Below are positions 1 through 12,629 of a stretch of DNA of 64,000 nucleotides, piece after piece. The notes below the pieces were generated by a model, which worked only from the letters and a program-made list of their open reading frames with translations, did no database searches and was not told the origin of the DNA. Positions within the stretch are counted from its first letter, which is position 1. Every line of letters begins with the position of its first letter. Both the position numbers and the translations under genes were made by a program. Origin of the DNA: Plotosus lineatus. Its lineage: Eukaryota > Chordata > Actinopteri > Siluriformes > Plotosidae. The stretch is taken from positions 48,833,580 to 48,897,579 of the forward strand of contig CM045729.1 of the NCBI GenBank assembly GCA_024760905.1, in the 5' to 3' direction.

Positions 1-46
1 CCAGGAACAGCCCACAAGACCTGATATCATGGAGATATTAACCAGA

Positions 47-255
47 GGTGGCATGGTGGCACGGTGGTGAGCACTTAGACCTCATAGCAAGATGGTCCTT
101 GATTTGAGCCCTGTGCCTGGAAAGGGAGTTTCTGTGTAAGAGTTTGCACGGTGTCTGCATGTTGCTTTGGTTGGTTTCCTTTGAGTGTTCTCGTTTCCTT
201 CCAAAATCTAAAGACATGCACGTAAGGCTGATCGTATATTCTTGATTTCACCTCG
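47..255 (+). mobile_element. SINE-A, 5' part, diverged
   Basis: The head GGTGGCACGGTGGTGAGCAC is followed by the core (GTGTAAGAGTTTGCACGG, then CTAAAGACATGCACGTAAGG). The (TGAA)n tail is missing. The rest of 256-565 shows no recognisable feature. Confidence 0.7.
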
Positions 256-565
256 GTGTTCGTGTAAGTAGTTGCGTGTTTTATTGACTGTAAAATGAAC
301 TGGTGCGCTGTTAAGAGTATACGCCAACTTTTCACAGAGTTGCCTAGAATGACCTCTCGCCTCCCAAAAAATCCTGATAAAGCAGAAAGCGGTTTGAAAA
401 ATTAACTGAATCCAGAATGAATGAATGAAAGAAACTGGACCAAGACATTCATCCGTCACAATTTTGTCCTTAAAGTCACACAGATCCTGACACCTGTTTA
501 TTTTTCCTTTCTACAATTCAACTTTGACAACTGACAGTACACTCTCTATATGCAGTGTGTATACT

Positions 566-877
566 ATTTTTCACAGTCACTTGCATGTCTACCGCACAGC
601 AAGAAAGTCCTGGGTTCGATTCCCTGGCTTGGGTGGCTTTGTGTGTTTGCATTTCCTCCCCATGCTTATACGGGGTTCCTCTTGGTTCTCCAGTTTCCCA
701 CAGCTGAAAAACATGCATAGTAGGCTAATTAGCTGTTCCAAATCATTAGTTGTGAATGGCTATGAATGGCTGTGTCTGCTGGCCCTGTGATGGTCTGGTG
801 AGGTGATCAAGGTGTACCTCGCCTTCACCCAGAGCCTTGCCGCAACCCTAATTAGGATTAAGTGGCTTAAAAAATGA
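566..877 (+). mobile_element. SINE-A copy
   Basis: The B-box-like GGGTTCGATTCCC, the core (AAAACATGCATAGTAGGCTA) and the shared tail (CCTAATTAGGATTAAGTGG) are all visible. The extreme 5' end is degraded. Confidence 0.8.
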
Positions 878-921
878 ATTAATATGAGCTTGAATTAATA
901 AATATTTATAAATTTAAACAA

Positions 922-1271
922 GGAGCAGTGGTGGTCTAGTTGTGTAGGGCACTAGATAGCTGGTCCAAAGGTTGGGGGTTCAAGTCCCACTCTCCACAAG
1001 GTTGTCGCTCCCCCCCAGTGCAGCTAACTTGGTTATCAAAGGCCGGCCATGTCTCTCACTGTCTATGGAGTAAGGCATGTAAAAGAACCATTGTTGACTT
1101 TCGACAAGGTAGCTGCAAAGCCGTCAGCTTGTTTGCGCCCCTGTGATGGCCTGGCGAGCTCTCCAGGATGTACTCTGCCCTCACCTGGAGTCGGCTGGGA
1201 TGGGCGCCAGCCTCCCCGCGACCCTAATTAGAATTAAGCGGTTACAGAAAATGAACTGAACTGAACTGAAC
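922..1271 (+). mobile_element. SINE-B1 copy with short TSD
   Basis: The tRNA-like head ends in GGGTTCAAGTCCC. It is followed by the body TATCAAAGGCCGGCCATGTC and the tail CGACCCTAATTAGAATTAAG plus TGAA-type repeats. It is flanked by TTAAACAA at 914-921 and 1272-1279. The flank 1280-1515 shows nothing recognisable. Confidence 0.85.
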
Positions 1272-1519
1272 TTAAACAACACTGACATTCTTTCATCTCA
1301 CCAAAATTATGATACCCTCATTCTGCACAAGCTACAGTAGTGTGGCTTTATAGTATGCCTGACTGATTTTATTAGCTTGATCTTGTATCAAGAAGGAATG
1401 GACAAAAAATTGAATTGCAAAAGTGCAACAGTTAATATTCTTAGTTCACAAATGATAAAAAAGTACAAAGAAAAGATTCAGTGTTTTATTATTTTATTGA
1501 AGAACATAATTGTATGGAG

Positions 1520-1682
1520 TGGGCTGGCCCGGTGGTAGGGTTCTGGATTCTTGATACCAAGGTCAGAGATGAGCCTTCCAGGGTGTACTCTGCCTTTACC
1601 CAGAATTGGCAAAGATGGGCACCAGCCACCCCATGATGCTAATTAGGATTAGGCAGTTCAGAAACTGAATGAATGAGTGAAG
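1520..1682 (+). mobile_element. SINE-B1 with large internal deletion
   Basis: A head fragment (GGCCCGGTGGTAGGGTTCTG) is joined directly to the 3' part (CCAGGGTGTACTCTGCC...CTAATTAGGATTAGGCAG) and ends in GAATGAATGAGTGA. The GGCCGGCC body is missing. Confidence 0.7.
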
Positions 1683-1684
1683 GT

Positions 1685-1982
1685 CATGGTATTCAAGTTC
1701 CACTATCAACAGTTGTAACTGCTGTCCCCCCAGTGCAGCTAACTGGGTTATCAAAGGCCGGCCATGTCTCTCACTGTCTATGGTGTGAGGCATGTAAAAG
1801 AACTATTGCTGGCTTTCATCAAGAGTAGGCTGCAAAGCCGTCAGTATGTTTCTACCCTGCGATGGCCTGGCAAGCAGTCCAGGGTGTACTCTATCGTCGC
1901 TCAGAATGGACTGAGATGAGCGCCAACCTCCCCATGACCCTAATTAGAATTAAGTGGTTCAGAAAATGAATAAAGGAATGAC
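1685..1982 (+). mobile_element. SINE-B1, 5'-truncated
   Basis: It abuts the previous SINE. The head survives only from about the B box (GTATTCAAGTTCCACT). Body and tail are complete and end in AAAATGAATAAAGGAATGA. Confidence 0.75.
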
Positions 1983-1989
1983 TATCTCT

Positions 1990-2650
1990 ATGGTTGTATC
2001 TATTTTTGGCATGGAAGAATCAGAATCCATTTTCCACGAAAAAAAAAAGAGCCCATGTGGCCCAACACTACTTAGAAATATCCCCAAGATCAACATTGAC
2101 TCAATTTTCATGTGATTAGATAGGGGACGAAGGAAGCATGGCAGCAAAAAAAAAAGCACAGGTGTTTTTCTATGAATGATATATTTACGAATAATACATG
2201 ACAAGAGCAAATACAGCTTCCGCTGCTGACAAGCTGGTAAATCTCTGCAAAATTTAGGAACCTCACTAATTCGTGGTCAAGCTTAAGAGTAGTGATAGTG
2301 GACTTGCAGCCCTTTCACAGTGCTCATGTAAAGAGGAAGGATTTATTAAGTGCTCTGATATGAAGTGCACACTACATATTAGTCATCACCAATGACATAG
2401 TCAATTGTCTTATGATTATTTTTTTTCACCGTAACATTAAAACCTTATCTACAAATATTGTTCACACACAAAATCACATTAATTCACACTAAAGCTGTTT
2501 CTTATCTGAGAGGCTACAAATAAAATTGAAAATATATTTACTGTGAACTGTCAGCCAGATGATTATTTATGCCACAATAAATCTAATGAAAAAATTAGCA
2601 CTATGAATTCACAAATTTATGATTATACTGTGGCTCACACTTAATAGTTA
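1990..2650. other. AT-rich stretch, no recognisable feature
   Basis: Short A runs and no coding signal or known repeat recognised. Confidence 0.6.
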
Positions 2651-2654
2651 ATCA

Positions 2655-3275
2655 AAGAAAAAGAACTGGTGGGCTGCACAGTAATGGATAGAACTTCCAC
2701 CTCATTGTAAGGGAGTCCTGAGAGTGTTTCTGTGGAGTTGGCATGCTCTCGCCGTGCTTATATTGGTTTTCTCTTGGTGCTCCAGTTTCATCGCACAGTA
2801 CAAAGACATGCACATAAAGTTTATTGGATATTCCTGCTTGCCCTTAAATGTGAATTGGAATCTAAATTGTAGTATGAGTGTGTTGGCCCTGTGATGGTCT
2901 TATGAGCTGTTTAGCCAGAATCGACTGTGATTGGTTTTAGTGTCCCCGTGACCCTAATAAAGTGGAGTCGGTAGTGTAGTGGTAAGCGTGCTGGGCTCAT
3001 GGTCGGTAGGTTGTGAGTTCAAATCCCAGTTAGACCCCACTGTGCTAAGACCCCTGGGCAAGGTCACAAGTGTGCCTCCGTTCACCCCGCAGTATAAATG
3101 GGTACCAGTAAAAATATACTGGGAAGGTAACCTACGATGGACTAGCGTCCCTTCCAGGAGTAGTTGAACTCCAGGTTGCTTCACGCTACGGAAACTGGGG
3201 ATAAGCATCACCTGATGAGCCACTATGGCTTGGGTGTAAACAGAAAGAGTGACCCTAATAAAGGATAAAACAGTC
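2655..3275 (+). mobile_element. SINE-A copy interrupted by SINE-C
   Basis: Diverged SINE-A body from 2655 to 2962 with GTACAAAGACATGCACATAA and the tail GTGACCCTAATAAAG. The tail sequence resumes after the SINE-C insertion at 3249 (GTGACCCTAATAAAGGATAA). Confidence 0.8.
2963..3248 (+). mobile_element. SINE-C copy with 15-bp perfect TSD
   Basis: tRNA-like head (GTAGTGTAGTGGTAAGCGTG...GTGAGTTCAAATCCC), the block CCCCTGGGCAAGGTCACAAG, the body with CGATGGACTAGCGTCC, and the end GATGAGCCACTATGGCTTGG. GTGACCCTAATAAAG is present at 2948-2962 and 3249-3263, showing insertion into the older SINE-A. Confidence 0.92.
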
Positions 3276-3451
3276 CACATAACAAAAGGAAAAGGAAGGG
3301 CAGATTCTGTTGTATAATGTAGAATCGCCACTGATCATTCCTACTGATAAAATTAAATAGACTAAACACGGCACTTTTACATTTAGTTTGCTTTTTGCCA
3401 CACTAATCGCAAAACTTCCAGAAAACAAATCATGCCAAAACAGCATACAAA

Positions 3452-3787
3452 AGGTGGCACGGTGGCGTATTGATTAGCACGTTTTCCTCACAGCAAGAAG
3501 GTCCTGGGATCGATTCTCAACTCAGGTGTTTTTGTGTGGAGTTTGCATATTCTTCCCGTGTTTGCATGGGTTTCCACCCACAGTCCAAAAACATGTACTG
3601 TGGGTTAATTGACTATTCCATAGGTATGAATTGTGGGTATGAATGGCTGTGTGAGTATTGGCCATGCAATAGCCTGGTGAGCTATCCAGGGTATACGCTG
3701 CCCTCACCCGGAGTCAGCTGAGATGGGCGCCAGCCTCCCTGCGACCCTAATTAGGATTAAGTGGTTCAGAAAATGAATGAATGAATG
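3452..3787 (+). mobile_element. SINE-A, near full length, 12-bp TSD
   Basis: Head GGTGGCACGGTGGCGTATTG, B box GATCGATTCTC, core and tail through GAATGAATGA. ACAGCATACAAA flanks it at 3440-3451 and 3788-3799. Confidence 0.92.
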
Positions 3788-3799
3788 ACAGCATACAAA

Positions 3800-6016
3800 T
3801 CAATAAGGTATTTTGTAGACTTTGAAGATAAATGATGAGTAGTGTATTGACATGGAGTTGTTATTCTGCGAAATAATCACAATATTTGCTTATACTCGTC
3901 CTGATGTTCTTGAGATCTGTGGAATTCTGCACAACCAGTAGTGTTTGTCCTTGGAAATACTGTATCATTAGAAATTTAAACTAGTTTTTAACATAAAAAT
4001 ATTATTATATAAATAAATAAATAACGTGTATGGCCTAGGTTAGTTAAGTGTCATATTTATCTGGAAAGCATTCCCATGAGCAGCTGAAAGAACAGCTCAA
4101 GTCCATTTACATCTATAATTTTCCCATCCATTAAAAAGACGAATGCTTTGATACTATTGGAGTGTTTATTGGTTGTCTCAAGGGATTCATTAGGCCCAGC
4201 ACTACCTTCAAAACATAATCTATTGCTTAATTAAACTTCCCAAATATGAAATTTGAACCCATGTATAAAGAGTGAAGTTATTGCTTTGTTGTTCTCTCAT
4301 TTGCACAATATTTTAATGAACGCATGGCGGAGATACATTACCATTAGCATGTAAATAAAGATTTTCCTTAGCCACTTAAGAGCTTTGATTTGACTGTCAT
4401 GCATTGCAAGTCATCTTTTTCATGCTTGATGGATCTCTGCAGAATAAGAATTCAAGCTCATTGACTGCGGAGAGACATTTCACAGCTTGTGACTCTGGCA
4501 CACATCATTGCAAAGTGTGAAATTTTAATCAGGGATGTTGTGAAGAAACAAGGATCATCTGACGACCATAATTAATGACTTCTGTCATACAGATTATGAC
4601 GGCAAATATGAATGTGCAAGTGTTTTAAAGAGCAAGAGAAAATGCATTAACTGAGTTGCATAGCATGAAGGACCAGCGAATTAGAGGCATCATGCTTGGG
4701 TGTCACTGTATGTATGCACTCATATCCTTTGTTTTATAGGATGCCATTGGTTTTCACTTAATTGAACAACATTTCTTAGGCACACTTCATGTCTTGTTCA
4801 CCATGAATTAATTTCATGCATGGCTTATTGATGCATGACATCTTCCAAATGAACAGAAATGAATGTTGCAGGAACAAAGAGAGTTTAAACCTCAGCCTAC
4901 CTGTTAAAATTTACTGCATCATTTACCCATGTGCTTCGGTCGCTATTAGAGAAACCGATGGCACTAGCAGTATAAATATATTTATCTTATATGTGCAACA
5001 ATACATTTACCATAATGAAAAGGCTGCTTTGTATTAATGACAGAACGGAGATGCTTTTGTTTTATGGGACCCTAACTGCTGTGTTTCCACCACTATTTGT
5101 TTACAATGCTCTCAAGCTCATTAAAATGCAAATTGTGCATATGCCTTCATTTTCCAGCACAGTAATCTAGTACTATTTATCCAATCACCAACTTTTATTT
5201 TACAGGCCAACAAGAGAAAGAGGGAGAGAGAGAGAGGGAGAGAAAGAGAGAAACAGAGCAAGAGATAGTGCTCGGAAGCTTGCCCACACTTTCAAGTGGC
5301 CACTAATCATAGATTGCAAACTCAAGTGTAGTCAGAAAGTGTTTGTGTCTGGCCCCCATTACAGAGTGCCACTGGCCTCTTGGAGCCCTGAGTTGTGCTT
5401 CAGCTCCCGTTGTGACCTGGGGGCTAATACATGCAATCAATATTTTAAGTGCTGTGTGATTCATTTGTCTCACATTCTCTGTCATAGATGTAATGTGTGA
5501 TTAAATTGATGGCCAGAGAATAATCTTCGCCAGTTAAAGTTGGAGCCTCTAATGGGTGATGACTGATTGTTAATCAACTAATATCCTAGTGCACACATCA
5601 CTGTGTCTGACATTATCTTGTCAAATTCCCTTGATTAGTTACATCATATGAATTCAGATCACCATTTTATAACAACAATTAGGACACTATCACTTGTTTT
5701 GCTTCCACAAAATCCTTTCCAAATCTGGTGAAAAACGGGGTATTTGCATTGATAAATATCATCCGTATCAATCCCTGTAGTCAGTCACGTCACACGACTC
5801 TCATCACACTTCGCTCAGATCATTTACTGAATATTACTTTTTTGTTTTTAATTTTATTTTCTCCCATGTCTACAGTGCACGAAATTGTTCATCGATCATT
5901 TGACAGCTGGTATTTAAACTATTTTTAAATTAAATCTGTTCAGCATGATTCACTATGCGAATAGTCAAAAAATGTAAATAAAGCACATAGATTAACAAAA
6001 TCAAGGACAATTCGAG
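3800..6016. other. 2.2 kb without genes; low repeat content
   Basis: No convincing ORF or known transposon. It contains a GA-rich tract at about 5216-5262 and a perfect POU octamer ATGCAAAT at 5126-5133. It is one of the longest stretches here that is not obviously repetitive, so it could hold conserved non-coding elements of the kcnh7 upstream desert. That is untested. Confidence 0.4.
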
Positions 6017-6030
6017 AAACTTTATGTAAT

Positions 6031-6372
6031 GAGACATTTCCTTTCGGGTTTTCTCTTTTTCAGGGGTCGCCACAGCAAATGATTCGCACCTTTGATTTGC
6101 CATAGGTTCTTACCTTGGATGCCTTCCTGACACAACCCTTCAGCAAGGGACAGAAACATGCTGATGGTTTTGCAGCTACTCTTTATGAAAATCAGCAATG
6201 ATTTTTTTTACGTGAACGTCTCACCATAGATCCGAGAGACATGGCCGGCCTTTGATAACTCAGTTAGCTGCACTGGGGGGACAGTGACAACCTTGCGGAG
6301 AGTGGGACTCGAACCCCCAAACTTAGGATCAGCGATCCAGCACCCTATACCATTAGGCCACTACTGTCCTTT
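6031..6372 (-). mobile_element. SINE-B2 (LINE-tailed) copy with 14-bp TSD
   Basis: Read on the minus strand: head with GGGTTCGAGTCCCACTCTCC, the GGCCGGCCATGTCTC body, then the tail CTGTGGCGACCCCTGAAAAA and CCCGAAAGGAAA shared with the RTE-like LINE. AAACTTTATGTAAT (6017-6030) and AAACTTTATATAAT (6373-6386) flank it. Confidence 0.9.
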
Positions 6373-6427
6373 AAACTTTATATAATAAACAATAAAAAAT
6401 TAACAAATTATAATCAGTTTAAGGAAT

Positions 6428-6532
<105 letters not shown>

Positions 6533-7282
6533 TTTTAAAAGTAAAGATGTGAATGTTTAGGCAGAACCTGCTTAAGTTTGTCATGTTTAATGAGTTCTCA
6601 CAGACAGAATCAAAACTTTCTACAACATGCACTCTCAAATGTGTATGTATTTGCTGCCTGGAAAAGATAGAGGATTCCAGGGATACAGTACATTAATACA
6701 TTAAAAAAAAATAGCTCTGCGAAGTGGGTAATTCCCCTCAGCCCATATGTTAAGTATGTCCAGTACCAAGATGTGCACACAAAAATGATGATTTGTGATG
6801 CTGTTTTTGAGCAAGTGCATGAAATGCAAGCTCAAGGTGGCAGTTGTGGTGACCATACTGGATATCGGGCCATGACAATCGTCAATAGGCTTGTAGAGTG
6901 GTACAGTGGTACAATTTTGAAAACAGTTTTGATGTTTGTCAAATGCATCCATGTATTTTATCAGAGATAGATACTGAAGTTAGTATACTATCTATCCCCA
7001 GCCGAACCTGTAGAGCTGTAGGGTCCCGTCTGATCACAGTTTAATATGCTTGGATGAAGAAGAGCTGCCACTAGGGTATATTTTGGTGTATTAATTTAAA
7101 TGTGTTGAAGGTACTCTCACAACTACTACCTGGTGCCAGAGGTAAATCATATTTGGGACACTGAAAAGTGATAGAAATAGAAGTAAAAGTATTTTGAAGA
7201 AAAACTCTTTTTTTTTGTTTGTTTTTTTTCCCACTGGTAAGTAAACAGATGTAAATGTTTATGCGGGCTATATTTAGCAATA

Positions 7283-7826
7283 CAGGGATCCCTCACTTTC
7301 CACGGTTAATTGTGACTGTGTTCCCCCGGCGACCACCGAATTCTGCGAAGTAGGACCCCCCCCACCCCCCCCAACCCCCCCTGACTGACGTATACGTACA
7401 CGTATATGTGTATATAATATCAATAACTACATATTCAGTGCTATAAATGCTTATAATAACAATTAAGCATTAAAAACTAATGCATTAAATGTAAATAAAA
7501 TATAAATACACACACACCGACACACACACACACACACACACGTGCAGAGACGCATGCACACAGAGACGCGTGCACGCACTCACAAAAGTGTTACTGGTTT
7601 TAATGAGAGGTTTTGGGTTGTTTTTTGCTTTGTGTTTGTTTAGGGTTTTTTTTTGTTTTGTTTGTTTTTTCCATGATTGGCCTTGTTTTTGAGACATTTT
7701 CCTTAACTTTTCCCCTATTCTTCCTTAATTTACTTATTTTTTTAATTCGCTGAATGTTAAAAAAAAAAAAAAAAACGATGCACTGAAGCTACATGAATGG
7801 AAGCGCAAAGTAGCGAGGGATTCCTG
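7283..7826. mobile_element. Non-autonomous DNA transposon (MITE) with imperfect TIRs
   Basis: The left end CAGGGATCCCTCACTTTCC matches the inverted right end, which reads CAGGAATCCCTCGCTACTTT on the minus strand. Subterminal GCGAAGTAGG and GCGCAAAGTAGCGAGGG are typical of a widespread fish MITE type. The inside holds C-runs, a CA repeat at 7509-7541 and poly-T/poly-A, with no transposase. No TSD is obvious. Confidence 0.7.
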
Positions 7827-8223
7827 CACTTTAAAAGGAAGCTGATTGCATAGCATTACTGACAGTGTTAGGTAGTATGTTCAAGTTTCCTGTTTGTTGA
7901 TGTGTTTCTGAACATTTAGAAAGCTGTCCGACCACCTCAATTACCTTTATTTCTTCAACGCTGTCTTTTCAGAAAACAAATCAGGCAGATGCACTGACCA
8001 TGTCTGAACAGTTCAGAATGAAACTTTATTGCCACTAATAACAATACAAAACATAATAAATAAAGTACTTTCTATATGACAGTGACATATAGTTTTGCTG
8101 TTGCTACGTTTTTCTTCCTAAGGACATAGCCATAGGGAAGGGTGAGAAGCGGAGACATGCCTTTTCCTCATATAACAATATTTTCTGGTAATTTATTCAT
8201 TCGCCATTCTGCTTTTTCCGACT

Positions 8224-8580
<357 letters not shown>

Positions 8581-8822
8581 ACCAATTTACACTATTAAAT
8601 ACACTATTCTGATTTATTTTGTAAGATGGTGTACATATTTCAAGAATGGCCAACTTTTATTTCGCACTGTCAGCTTCTTCAGACCACATTTTTATCCAGT
8701 TATTTACCCACCATCCATCCCTTATCTGTATCATATTATCCGTCAGGATCATGGGGAGATTGAAGTCAAACCTGTTGACTTCAGGTGATATCTTGAATAG
8801 GTTACCAGTGATCGAACAACCT

Positions 8823-8995
8823 ATACACACGTATAGATCATTTAGAACTGCCTGTTCTCGTGCCTCAGGACTATGGGTGTTAATGAAATGCAATCACAGG
8901 TAAAACATGCTAATCACACATAGAAAGGCCACTGCCTAAACCCCAAACCCTCCCACTTTGAGGCAGTAGTGCTAGCACTAAGCCACTGTCCCATT
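8823..8995 (-). mobile_element. Degraded SINE-A fragment
   Basis: Weak matches on the minus strand to the core and head (ATTTAGAACTGCC; GCTAGCACTAAGCCACTGTC). Confidence 0.5.
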
Positions 8996-9011
8996 ATTCG
9001 TGTCAAAGTGT

Positions 9012-9378
9012 CTTCTTTCTTTTCCTTTCGGCTTTTTCCCTTTTTCAGGGGTCGCCACAGCAAACCATTTGATTCGTTTGTTTGATTTGGCATAAGTTTT
9101 TACATTGGATGCCCTTCCTGACACAACCCTTTAGCAAGGGGCAGAAATATGCTGACGGCTATGCAGCTACTCTTAATGAAAATCAGAAATGGTTCTTTTA
9201 CATCAACCTCTCACCATAGACAGTGAGAGTCATGGCCGGCCTTTGATAACCCAGTTAGCTGCACTGTGGGGAAGGATGGGGGGTGGGGGGTAGTGACAAC
9301 CTTGTGGAGAGTGGGACTCAAACCTCCAACCCTAGGATCAGCAATCTAGTGCCCTTTACCACCAGGCGACCACTGCCC
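9012..9378 (-). mobile_element. SINE-B2 copy with 16-bp TSD
   Basis: Full head, body and LINE-derived tail on the minus strand. ATTCGTGTCAAAGTGT (8996-9011) and ATTCATGTCAAAGTGT (9379-9394) flank it. A G-rich expansion (GGGGGGTGGGGGG-like) sits where other copies carry CCCCCC. Confidence 0.92.
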
Positions 9379-9456
9379 ATTCATGTCAAAGTGTAATATT
9401 TAGTAATTAATACATTTCATTTGTGTGTATGTAAATAAAATCTTTTTTATGAACAC

Positions 9457-9512
<56 letters not shown>
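9457..9512. repeat. (AAT)n microsatellite
   Basis: Eighteen or so AAT units. The following 9513-11418 has no recognised repeat or gene and could contain conserved non-coding sequence. Confidence 0.95.
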
Positions 9513-9514
<2 letters not shown>

Positions 9515-11418
9515 TGCGTTAAAAGTGAGACATATACATAAATAGGGTCTTGAGAGTTTAAAGTGTTAAAATGGAATTGTCCAGCTTGAGTTGGCCTCTC
9601 TGGTTTGGATTAACAGCATTTGTGCTGATGTAGGAGAACTGTGTCCTTGGGAAATGACATACCCACAGTTTGGCTGGATGGTCTGATTTTACTTCCAAAT
9701 CAATAAGGATGGTTCCCCTTTGAGGATTCCTAATAGTGGGTTACTGATGCAGCTCAGCACACTCTGTAATTGATTGATTGATTCTGAGCTTGATCTCTCA
9801 CTTGGTTTTTAGACTTGACTCAGTGGTGTACACAAAATATATCTAAAAAATTTACAGAATTCTTCTCTTTCTGAGTGCCAGGTTTAATCTGGCTTGCCAT
9901 GAAGAATGAAACTGCAAAGCCAACCAGAGCCTTTGCCACGCGTGTCAAGAGCTCTGAATTTCGGCAGGGGCTGAACTCTGGGAAAGAAGATGAGTCTGAG
10001 GCATCCTAGAGCCTGTCCCATTCATGCCCATCAGCGTTGCATTGGCACAGAGCTGATCTAGTGTGTGCCAATACTGCCTCTGGCACCCTGCCCAGTGGTT
10101 ACCAGCACCATGCTCCCTCTTCTGTCTCCAGTGTTTGTTTCACAAGCCGTCTAATCAATTGGAGAGCAGCCCTTTAGAACAGAGGTTGGCATGAGGCGGC
10201 ATTCTCCTATTGTGTCGCCTGTTCTATACACAGAGAATAACACACGTCTGTCAGCATGCAGTCCAATTCTCCCTCACGCTAAGTGTGGAGGAAATTAACC
10301 GCATTGTACTATATTGTGTACCACTGGATGAAGGGCAGCATGTGCTTTTTGTTTTGTAATGTACAGTACAGTGTGTGCATGTTGTAGCCTATTTGTCTGT
10401 GTCCATTTACACTAACACACTGCCAGCTGTGCACCCTATTGTTGTTTGGCTGACAAGTGGTGTTAATGAAATCACAGGCGCAGGTCTGGCATGTGAAAGA
10501 ACTCATGCCAGAGGAACACTCTTGCCATGGTGACACTCACTCTAATTTACTGCATGCAGCCATGGAGAGCAGTATTGTCATTAGTCCTCCTGATTTCTGC
10601 CTGAAGTATGCAAATTGCTATTCTGTTTTTCCCTCTTTCTCTCAGAGGCAATGCCACGACAAAATGCTGATAAAAGTGTGCAGAGGAATGATAAGCCTGA
10701 TCAGCCATCAATAGCATCAGTGGCCCTGCCATGTCCATGCCTTTACTCCAACAAATTAAGGTCAGCCCATTTCTTGTTTCTGTGCCTCAGAGGTGTTTTA
10801 AGATTCACCATTAGCTGTGTTTTGGGGTGATAAAGGGTGCAGACACAAGCACACACATTACCAACCATGTTAAGCTGAAACGCAAAGATGGTTGTTCGGT
10901 TCAATGAAAGCACCTGTGATATTATCGATCCGACTTACATAAATCTTGTTTTCTGTCAACCGAAGTGAATCAGCTCTGACCCTCAGGGTTAACAAACATT
11001 GTCAAGGCTCTCAGACTGTGTGTAGGCCCACATCGGCTCATGCATGGTAATGGCTGTGACCCCATCCCATCACCCTACTGACTCGGCTAATTGCTGACAA
11101 TCCACACTTACATGCAGTGATGGTCCTGCGTTCAGCTAACTGGAGCTTTAACGAGAAGTCAAGGTTTATATAGCAAAAGACAACCAGTGTTAGGTGGAAC
11201 TCTACCTGCAGGAGGCACAGTAACTGAAAAGCTGCTTTTATGACAGGAGAGTCCCCTGCATGGAAAGCGCCTCACACAATTAAACTAAATGAAGCTGCTC
11301 AGATAAAGCTTGACAAGGCCTTTAGACACGAGCGCCAAATTCTAATATCTCCTGATAATAAAACTTTGTGTTGAATAATGCATTACATAATGAGCTCACA
11401 TCAATGGCATAATAAAAA

Positions 11419-11550
<132 letters not shown>

Positions 11551-11604
11551 GTGTGTGTGTTGAAATAATTTGTAATAGTCATATGGTGGCAGTGGGCATT
11601 GGGT

Positions 11605-12134
11605 GACAATCACTGATGTCTGAACTAAAAAGAAGAAAAAATATTTGATGTTGCTTGCTAGCACTCTGGCCTCACAACAAGAAAGGTCCTGGATTTGAGC
11701 CTTGTGGTCAGACAGCGCATTTCAGTAAGAAGTTTGGATGCTCTCCATGCGCTTGTATGGATTTCCGCGAGCTGTTCTGGTTTAGGTTTCATTAGACTAA
11801 CTGGCTATTCTGGATTGCCCATAGATATAAACGTGAGTGTGAATGGCTGTTTTTCTCCGTTCACCCTGCAATGCACTGGTGAGCTTTTTAAGGTGTACCC
11901 TATTTTCTACCAGAGTCAGCTGGGATTGGCTTCAGCTTCCCTGTGATTCTAGAAAGGATAACCAGGACAGATAATGAATAAATGAATAACCGTAGGAGAG
12001 AAAAATACAAAATAAATTGGACTACGTTCAAGATATGTTCCATTTCTAAGACTATTTCTGACAAGACAATCACTGATGCCTGAACTAAAAAGAAGAAGAA
12101 GAACGATTTGATGTTGCTTGCTAGCTGCTCTGGA
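11605..12134. repeat. ~65-bp direct repeats bracketing a SINE-A
   Basis: GACAATCACTGATG(T/C)CTG AACTAAAAAGAAGAA and ATTTGATGTTGCTTGCTAGC occur at about 11605-11668 and 12065-12134. The second copy has extra GAA units. The repeat is too long for a TSD. Confidence 0.85.
11660..11990 (+). mobile_element. SINE-A, diverged
   Basis: It starts near GCACTCTGGCCTCACAACAA and runs through the core GAGTGTGAATGGCTG to a TGAATAAATGAATAA tail. It lies between two copies of a ~65-bp direct repeat (separate entry). Confidence 0.75.
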
Positions 12135-12629
12135 CCTTTACCTAAACTCATAGCCTAAAGGTGTTTTCCTTTTACTGTGAAATGTGTGTGTTCAGTCTCT
12201 CTATTGAGTCTTACCTACAGGTATAGCAAATGTGTTATTAATAACCTATAATGACAAACCCTTTCCAACTTTAATTAACCCAATGTTTAATGTCCTCTAT
12301 GAAAGCACTCAGTATGTCTTATTAAAAATAGCACTCAAACAGGAGAAATAAAGTTGTTTAATTTTCTGCCTGTATATGAAATCCATTTGTTTGAGGTTTT
12401 AAGTGTGCTTGCTGTACCAAGAGATCATCATCATTAATTCATCATAGGGTTTCCTGTTTCACTGAGTGCTCCTGTAGTCCTCAGAGAAGGGAATATATCA
12501 CTGTACACTGATTATTACTGTAGAATTTCTGTACTAAAGGATATTAGCAGTAGTTGTACGTAAAAAATTAATTTAAACTTCTGATAGTAGACACTTCGAG
12601 TTTTATTTATTTACTTGAATGTAGTGCGT

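Noticed and set aside
11605..12134. Short LTR-type element
   Set aside because: No TG...CA ends, primer-binding site or retroviral coding sequence; the interior is mainly a SINE-A. It is kept only as an unexplained direct repeat.
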